From: Atriophallophorus winterbourni
Taxonomy: Eukaryota > Platyhelminthes > Trematoda > Plagiorchiida > Microphallidae
Direction: 5' to 3'
DNA: 64,000 bases
NCBI GenBank assembly: GCA_013407085.1
Contig: JACCGJ010018339.1
Coordinates: forward strand, 1 to 64,000
The notes beneath the pieces were generated by a model. That model saw only the letters and a list, made by a program, of their open reading frames with translations, did no database searches and was not told where the DNA came from. Position 1 is the first letter of the stretch. Each line of letters begins with the position of its first letter. This document shows positions 24,401-33,400 of this stretch, piece by piece. The position numbers were made by a program, and so were the translations under genes.

Positions 24401-27400
24401 ACTTGCAATTTGAAAATCACTAAATCTATAAAATCCCACTGAAGAGAAAAAGGTTCTTCTCCGATCACAGCCTCTATGGTTATATTGAGTTGCTGGTAAC
24501 TGAGCGATAAATCTTATTTGCGAAAACAAAACGCTATAAACTTGCTTTTAATTACTTTGACTCAACCTCACAAGATTAGTGGTGATAGGTATCTTTCAGA
24601 GCATTCTGAAGCTTCAGCATTTTATGTTTACGCGGGTTGAAGTGTCATGTATTTGAATGCAATCCAATGAGAATTCCATCCAAACGTTTTGCAATCATGA
24701 TATTCTTAGTGACAAGTACAACAAAGCATCTCATATCTTGTCTAAAAATTCACCAATCGAGAGAAATTAGAATACATATAAAAGTTTTGCGAACATTTAT
24801 TTGTACCATTAGTCACGTCAGAATGTTATCGACGCTGAATTTAATCTCTCAATCACACAGTAATCTGATGGTGCTGAAGTTTTTCGAGGTCATTATTATC
24901 GAAATACACCATGTTAAGGTGCGATTATGACGCTAGCCAGAAGCATTTCTACGTTTAAACCGGTTTTGTCTCACAGGTAAGTCATATGTCGTCGTGTCGT
25001 TGATTTCCTATTCATCCATTTTTTATTTTCGAGTTGATAGACTGATCCTGGGAATTTGGGAATGAATGAGATAAGCTCCGACCGAATATAATGTTCTGCA
25101 CTCTCATTTATTATATTGACGATAGCACTGCTAAAGAAAATCGCTACTTTGGTTTTAAATTAAACGGTTGGATAAAGTGCTAGTCTGAATGTTTCACTTG
25201 CAAGGTGAAAAAAGCTCAGCGTTTTCTTTTTAGAAAATCGATAATTTGGACACTCACGAACTTAAAGTAAAACTTAAAGTAAAGTAAGTAAGTAACTTAA
25301 AGCAAAACTCTATACGATCGTAAATAACGGTGCTCAGGTTAAATCAGGAGTTTTCCCTAGTCAGACAGCGGACGAATTAACAGATGCTGTCAAGGATATA
25401 GCTGATGCTCTAGCAGCATCTTATGCGCAAGTCTTTACGGGCCGTCGTGTCAGGTGACTTGATACTGTTGTTCGACCTTCTGCATACAGTGGATCACCCA
25501 CTTGAACAACTGTTTCTTCGGCAAGAAGCACGGGGTAGCAGATCTCATGGCTAAAAATTAATTATTCCTCACTCTAGATCAAAATGACGCAGGTTCTTCT
25601 AAGCTGTCCGAGATTTTTTTATATGGGACACTCTTCCACCACATATCATTAGTGCATTATGCCTGAACATGTTCAAAGCTGAACTTGACAAGTATATTTC
25701 AACCAAATGCAAACCCACACCTCAATACATAAGCTGACTATCCATAATGACAAAACATCTTTGCTGTTTTTATGCATTCTCTATAATTTTAATCTATGGA
25801 TACATTGAATTACTTTGAAAGGATTTATCCTTGTCAACACCTTTGACACATTCAATAGAGGTGGAAAGCCTAAGTGATGTTGATGTTAATCCTACGGTTA
25901 TGCGAAAGCATTTACGCAGGCATAACGTTAACGAATCCCCGAGAGAAGGGAATAACGCCGGATATTCTGAAGTCATGTAAGCTGGAGCTTTGCGGCCCAC
26001 TATGTGATTTATTTAAACACACATCAAATACGGAAATCGTACCAGCTGACTGGAAAACCGGAGTTATTGCACCAATCTAAAATGGTGGCAGTCGTTGGGA
26101 TCCGTCCAATTATCGCCCTGTGACGCTCCTTTCATTGGTTTCTAAAGTATTGGAACGCTCAGTATGTGAGCGTGTTATCAGACACCTTGAGAGCGATGCA
26201 ATTCTTTCTCAGAAACAACATGGATTTAGAAAAACATATTCATGCTTGACTAAGTTGCTCACGACTCTAAACGATTGGACGCAAGCATTAGACGAAGGTA
26301 GTTCCGTACATGACTGTTGCTTAGATATATTTAAAGCTTTCGATGGAGTTGATCACTACTTACTACTTTAGAAGTTGCCGGATGTTAGCGTCACTGGAAA
26401 TCTACTAACATGTTTCGCAAGTTACAATTATGAACGCAAAGCGAAACTCAGAACTGATGGCGAAATTTCCCGAGTTATTGAAACCACGAGCGGTGTCCAA
26501 GGTTTAGTAATCAGTCCAATACTGTTCCTGTAATTTATAAATGATCCACTGAAACTGGTACGATGTAAACTTGTTCTTTTCGCCGAGGATGTGAAAATTT
26601 GGATGAAGGTAATCTCTGTCGAGAATCGCCTGGTTTTACAATCAGAAGTAAATAAGCTACACTGGTGTCAATTCAACACAAACTGCCCTTCAAATTCAGC
26701 AAGTGCAAAATGGTGCAAGTTTGGAAATCCTTCCTGTTCTCATACGTACTTGGTATTCACAAATTGAGGGGAGTATATATCATAAAGATCTCGGTGTCTA
26801 CAATGCTAGGCCCCCCATAAGCGTGCTTACAGCGTACTCGGCTTACGCAAGCGAATTTTAGGACGTTTCCCACCGCACTCACTGTCAACGATAATCTATA
26901 CATACGTCATCCAGCTGTGGACTATGCAATCCAAGTTTGGACACCATGGATGAAAAAAGACATCCAGTTACTCGTACGGATTTATCATAAGGCAACTATA
27001 ACGGTTACTGGTTTGCATATTCTACCCATTTAGCAGCGACTGAGTAGACTTGGATTGTGCACCCTCGAGCGCAGATGCGTACGAGTTTACCTAATCCTGG
27101 CGTACCGAATAATCCATACGGGGTCCCACCCACTCCGACACCTCTTTACAATTGGTTCCAATTGCCAGACTCGCAGTCACAATCTGAACCTTCAAATCCC
27201 ACATTCCCGATTAAACTGTCGCCGCACTTTTATGCAGTCCGTGTAAGCTTTTTTTGTGGAACAGCTTACCGCTAGAAATTGTTTCCTCATCTAACGCCGA
27301 AGCAATTGAACTCGTAACATTTCGGGTTTCGAATTGATTGCATTGAAACGTGTTTCGAGCGACGATATCTTAGGAAGAATGAGAAGATGGATAACGTCAG

Positions 27401-30400
27401 CCTCAATGGAACGATATGCAATTCGTCAACGTCGGCCAAAGGGGCCCTGCGTGGCGAGTGCTTGAAGTGTATCGGTTGCCACAAAATTGACTGGCAAATC
27501 AGATCGAAGTGACAACCGGGAGAGACATTTTGAGAGATCAGCGTTGTGATTGTTTGTTTTGCATATATAAGATGGGCGTGTTTCGTTATTTGTCTTGTGC
27601 GTAATAAAAGCCAATCGGTTTCTCTCTGTGTTGTGGGATTCGTGGTTGAACGCGATTAGCGTTGGATAGGTTGAACTCAGGGATGAAGCGAGACGCAATG
27701 GCGTGCGAGCGCGGGGGAGCGTTAATATTGTTGGTCCGATGAAACGGCAATGTGCTAACTAATCAGATGATCGCCCGCTATTACTTGTTGACTTGAAACT
27801 ACCAGACACAATGATTTCCGACCTCTCTCTACCCTCCCACCCCCTACAACAATACAGCAATGAGTTTTAATAATTTCCTTAGCTTGCTCATTGCTATTCA
27901 CGTGCTGTCTTCTATAGTAAGCATTAGGATCGAAATAATGGAGCGAATCAATTGTATGATACCTCTGTGATGGTCTGATCAATCCATTGCACTGGTCGAT
28001 TTTCGGTCGATTTTAGATAGATAAATGTGGGTGCGGATATTGCTGAAGGCTTTGTCATGGGTTTCACTGCAAAATTATCGAGATGACTGGCGATCACGTT
28101 GGTGCGCAAGATAGATCCAGCAGATTTATGATGTAATGTTGATTTACTTGTGATCAATGAGTCGCTCGGTTTGGCAGTTCACAACTGTGTCTGGTCTGCT
28201 AAACAACTACACAAAAACCAATGTTCAAACTCACTATTTCTGAGCGACACCGCACTAACATACTATTATTCGGCCCTTAGTTACTAGTTGTGTTTAGTAT
28301 GCAAACATCGTGAGGTTTACAGTTGTTTCCATCTGTTGCACACAGCTCTTTTATAATACCTCATTAACGTTGTTTAACTTAGGGTTTATAAAAAGTGGCT
28401 TCGTACAAACAGATCGATGATCTAGCATGAGTATTTATCACATGTGCTCGATAGTCATATGACTAATCTTGGCGTATGGAATGCAATAAAATGGAGAGAT
28501 TACTGGCGGTAAAACATGAAAACGGGTGTGGATTCAAGTTGTAGAAAATGGCCGACGCTACTGTTAAATAGCGAATTAGAATGTATAGTTTTGAAATTAA
28601 ATTCTAAACATGCTTCCCGAATTAAAAGCAATCAGACTATGGTTCATTTTCAAATGTAACCACAACTCTAGCTTTACGATATTCACCCTTTTGAAACTGC
28701 AAAAAAATGTTGGCCAAAATGTCCCATTCTAAGTTAGTAATGAAATAAAAGTAGCACATGTGCACTCAATCCTTATTCAAGACTAATGTCTTGTTTCTAT
28801 TAATGCAGCATTGCCAACACTTGCGCATATGATGACCCTTTGCAGTATTAAATTAAGCGTTAGAACTCGATGTCTCCCCGTCATCTGGTAATAGATTGAG
28901 TTTCTTAGTGTTGATTTAATTCTTTTTGGGTTTCTTTTCAAGAAACTAAACTGATTTATTCTCCACCACACTTAGCACAGATCAGAAATCGGTTGCTAGC
29001 AAATTTTTTCATTCTATGATCAAAACGCATCGCTGTATGAGTAGATGGTACGAAACAAATGCGATCTTATTGATTTTCATAAAACACGATGTTATACGTA
29101 ACGCCACCCTTGCACTCTCACTCAGTTATGATTCAGCAAGGAACTATCCGCATCCAAAGCATGATTGTTTTTCAGCAAGATCCGTTCAAAATTCCGAATT
29201 AATCTAACTAGACTTCTAGAAAATATTGCCAAAATATAGACCCAGAATGTGTTAAAATATTATATGAAGCCTAAAATGTTCTCAAGTTTCGATTCCTGAA
29301 GAACGTCTTCTGCTGTGAAAAATGATCAAATGTTCGGCGATAGTTTTTAATTTTTCCCACTCGAATATAGAAATAATTCATCAATTGGCCTTGAGTTATT
29401 AAGCTGAGCAATTCGATAGGTCAGCATTGACCGTTGTGCGAATCCAACGAGTGGAAGACTTCGAGATGATGTGTTTGACAACGCGTGGACCCGGAACGAA
29501 TGGTGAGCGCTGGGTTGCTCGCTTGTCAGTTAGCTGGCGATGTTTCTTTCATGACAAAACGAAGCACAGGTGCTCACATCCGACAATCAACTCACGTGGA
29601 CTAGAGGTATGTGTGCTATCGATTGACAAGTAGCTTAAGCACCGATATTGACACGCTGGGGATTCGAGGTACATGTCAAGCTGAATTCGAACAAGTAGCC
29701 AATACCAGTTTCTACCAGATTACAATCAGCAGAGCTGTTTAAATTTGAGGATTACTTCAAAATGTGGACATGATATGTTGAGCACTGAATCTGTGCCAGT
29801 TACTCTATGAAATTTAACCCTTTTCAAAAATAATTTACTTTGATTCAGTATTACGATACTTAGTGACAACAAATTATTTCAGTTACCGCGTGCAACCTCG
29901 TTCTGAAAACCGATATAGACCAAGAAATTCGGTAGCAATTAGAAATGAAATTCCTAAAGGTAATTAGCTATAATTTTACAAGTAAAACATATCCCATGAT
30001 TACACCAAACAAACATTAATCAACAACAAAAGCGGTTTTTTTTTATCTAATTAACATATTTACCGAAACTATCGCACTTTTAACAATCGGATAGAAATAT
30101 AAAATCAACAGCGAACATTCGGCGAATCTTGAAAGCTTCAATGAATTTTTGTTGCCACATTTCCATTTTCGTACTTTCCTTACTCGAGAATCTATACAAG
30201 AACAAGTTTTCTTAAATGAACTTTGGCCTAATGAAATTTGCAACCGCATTGGAACGAAACATGGACATTTTATTTGACCGTAATTTTGTCGATGGGTTCA
30301 TACATTCTGTGTCTATGAACTGCTTGGTGATGTCTTTTAAATGTTTTTTTATAATATCTATGATAGTGATTAACCTCGTATTCCTATTGTACGGAAAATA

Positions 30401-33400
30401 ATTCATTTAGGTTGCAATCGTTATTAATCAAACAATGAAATACCTACTTATCTAATAATAGTGCTGTTTTAACCAAGACTAATTTTGACAATCAATATAA
30501 TCACACTGCGTAAAATTTAGTAACCATCTGTTGACAAACATATTGATAACGTCTCAGGTTAACGAAATACATGACTGTTGGGTAAGGTTGGTACGACCAA
30601 CCTGTTCAATCACATGAGTTCACACTCATGTAGACTGGGTTTGAACCCATTACCATAAAAAATGCTCATTTGCATGCATCTCCATCACACACAGACACCA
30701 CACGACAGGTTTTGTGCTGTCAGCGCTCATCAGGTAGCGACAGTAGAATCAGGATCTGTATGCGCTTCCACTGTTTTAAGCGCATGCGGACCCTGATCAT
30801 ATTCCCCTACCTGATGAGTGCAAAAAGCACAAACCGATCGTGAGGTGTGTATGTGACGAAAATGCATGCAAATGAGCTTTTTTATGGTCATGTGTTCAAA
30901 CACAGTCTTCATGAGTGTGGGCTCATGTGATTGAACAGGTTGGTTGTACCAACTTTACCCAACAGTGGCATACAAGTGCAACTTGTTTACCATTCTTCCA
31001 CTGTTTGAAGCGCATGCGTATCCTGATCCTACTGTCCCTACCTGATAAGTGCAGACAGCAAGAATCATGTCGTGTGTGTGAACGAAATGCATGCAACTGC
31101 GCTCTTTCATCGTCATGTGTTCAAATTCTGTCTGCATGAGTGTGGGCTCGTGTGATTGAACCGTTTGGTAGCGCCACCTTTACCCAACAGTGGCATACAA
31201 GTGCAACTTGTTTATCATTCTTCCACTGTTTCAAGCGCATGCGTATCCTCATCCTACTGTCCCTACCTGATGAGTGCAAACAGCAAATAACCGAGCGTGG
31301 GGTGTGTGTGTGTGTGACGGAAATGCGTGCAAATGAGCTTTTTAAAATGCGGGATAGTTTGTATTTTGCTGCAGAATATCATATTTTACATATTGCAAGG
31401 AATTTTAACTAATAAAATTCATACTAACAACGAATTGTCTACACTAAAAGTTGGTAACATTTCTTTAGACCCGTATCAGTTTTGACGGTATAATATTATT
31501 GGGAATAAATTCAGTTCAAATTCAAGCATTAGTGTGAAAGGTAAACAAACCACGATTTTGAAGCAAGGATGTTGCATAAGATACTTAGAAAAAAGGTATA
31601 ATAAATTTATTCTTGGTCAATGTATTCTATCGCTTTCCGTCAAAATTGTCGAAAACTATTTTCTTAAGCCAGTACACAGTTACACATTGTCTTGTTCAAC
31701 GATTGTGAATACCCACTCGCTAAACATGAAACTGATTGAAAGATTGGCGAAGCAGCTTTTATCTTGTCCCATTTGAGCTCTCGTGTCTGAAGCAACCGCT
31801 AATTGACAATTAAGTCAAAGATTATAGCATACAGCACATGCGTACAAAATGTTCTTCACTATACAGCAGCTGAATGCTTTCCGTTTAGTAATCATCCATC
31901 GTATTTAGAGAATATCGTGGATGGACAAATTAACGAATGCTTAAGCGATTTTTAAATATGGTCTACAGAGCATGCAAAACCTACTACGACAGTGCCGCTC
32001 ACGCTGACTGAATTATGTGTACATAATGGAAAATAGCAGTATTCCAGAAGATCAAATCTATTATGCGTTAAAATTAAAAAGTTGATCAATAGGCAGACCG
32101 CGCGTGTGGCACAATGACGTTTACGAAGAGATATAAAAGCCCTTGACATTCATTCTGCTAGTTTATAAGCACTTCCTCTTGACGACTAACTTTGAAGACG
32201 CTGTTTAAAGCATTGTCGACGAGCTAGGGAAAAGCAGAAACTTCTCCTGGCTGTAGATCGTAGATTACACCGATCTTCCAAAAATCGCCTATGCATGTGA
32301 ACGCTTTGAGAAAGATTGTTTCATGAGAGTCGAACTGTTTAGTTATTTAAAACGCTTCGGAGCTTGAACCCATCATGCACTTATGATGTACATCTTTAGT
32401 TGGCATCGAATGAAAAAGGCCCAAAACAACAAAAACAACAACCTCTTTAGTTAAATAAGCGAACGCCAACGGAATTGAATCGCTTTCTTTTCACTACATT
32501 GCATAATTAGTTAAAGATTACTTACTTTCTTGTGAAGCTGCTCTCTTTTTTATTGCTTTCTCCAAACGTTTTTCCACATTTTCGATGGAATGAATGCACT
32601 TGTTCAGCATCTGGAAATGTTTCTCGTACGCATTTCCCGGATTGCTGGATTGCTTTGAAACACAAACATTTTAATAGAAAATTAATTTCAAGTTGCGTGA
32701 AGAAAAAATATATTTGTTATATATTATAACACACTGAAATATAAATCAAGTAGCAATTGTTTCAAATTTGTTCGATTGCTCTCATAACATGATGAAATAT
32801 TCAAATTCATTCAGCTATTTTGTTTTCCTGGGTTAGATCTCATTCGCGGATTTTTGATTCACATGACAAGAAGTCTCTCAATTAAACAGAATATCATCAA
32901 GCAGTTGTATTTAATCGACGAAGAAATGCAAATCACATTTTACTCGATATGATTTAACTGGTCACCTTTTCAGGATCAGTTTGATACCAGTTTTAGTCGT
33001 CAAAAAAGTTTGTACTACAAGATTATCATGAGTTTGAGATGTAAATCTTAGCTTGAAACCGAACAAAATTGGAAATAATATTTTCATATGACTAACAGTA
33101 CTTCGTTAGCCTGATACATCATTAGTTATGGTGAATTTTGTCTTAGCTATGTAGCGCTGAGTTATTTTTAAATTGTCGGAGGTTTTTCTTTGCTGTCAAA
33201 GTCCGTTTTCTATGGAACTTCCTGCCCCCACATATCATTTGCGCAACAAGCCTGAACATGTTCAAGGCTGAACTTGACAAGTATATGCTGACCAAACCCA
33301 ACCTTGCACCTGAATACACGTGCTGATTTCCCATGTGTATGAAACATTTGTGTTGTTTTTATGAATTCCCTATATTTTTTAATCTGTGGTTACTGTAAAG

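Larger units (their letters stand above)
30570..31346 (+). repeat. Hammerhead-bearing tandem array, three direct units and one inverted unit
   Basis: Forward hammerhead cores start at 30811, 31042 and 31267, giving units of 231 and 225 bases. A reverse unit (core 30733-30727) precedes them head to head, and the two orientations meet at the near-palindrome GCGCTTCCACTG...TTTTAAGCGCATGC around 30766-30788. Each unit contains CATGTGTTCAAA, a TGTGATTGAAC box, GGTTGGTTGTACCAAC, AAGTGCAACTTGTTTA, the ribozyme and GAAATGCATGCAAATGAGC. The unit size fits animal retrozymes. It lies in an EPS8-like intron. Confidence 0.8.

Noticed and set aside
24637..24930. 97-codon plus-strand ORF
   Set aside because: AT-rich composition and no domain text; likely chance.
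30570..31346. CRISPR-like array
   Set aside because: Units of about 225-231 bases that carry ribozyme motifs, in a eukaryotic intron, do not fit a CRISPR array.
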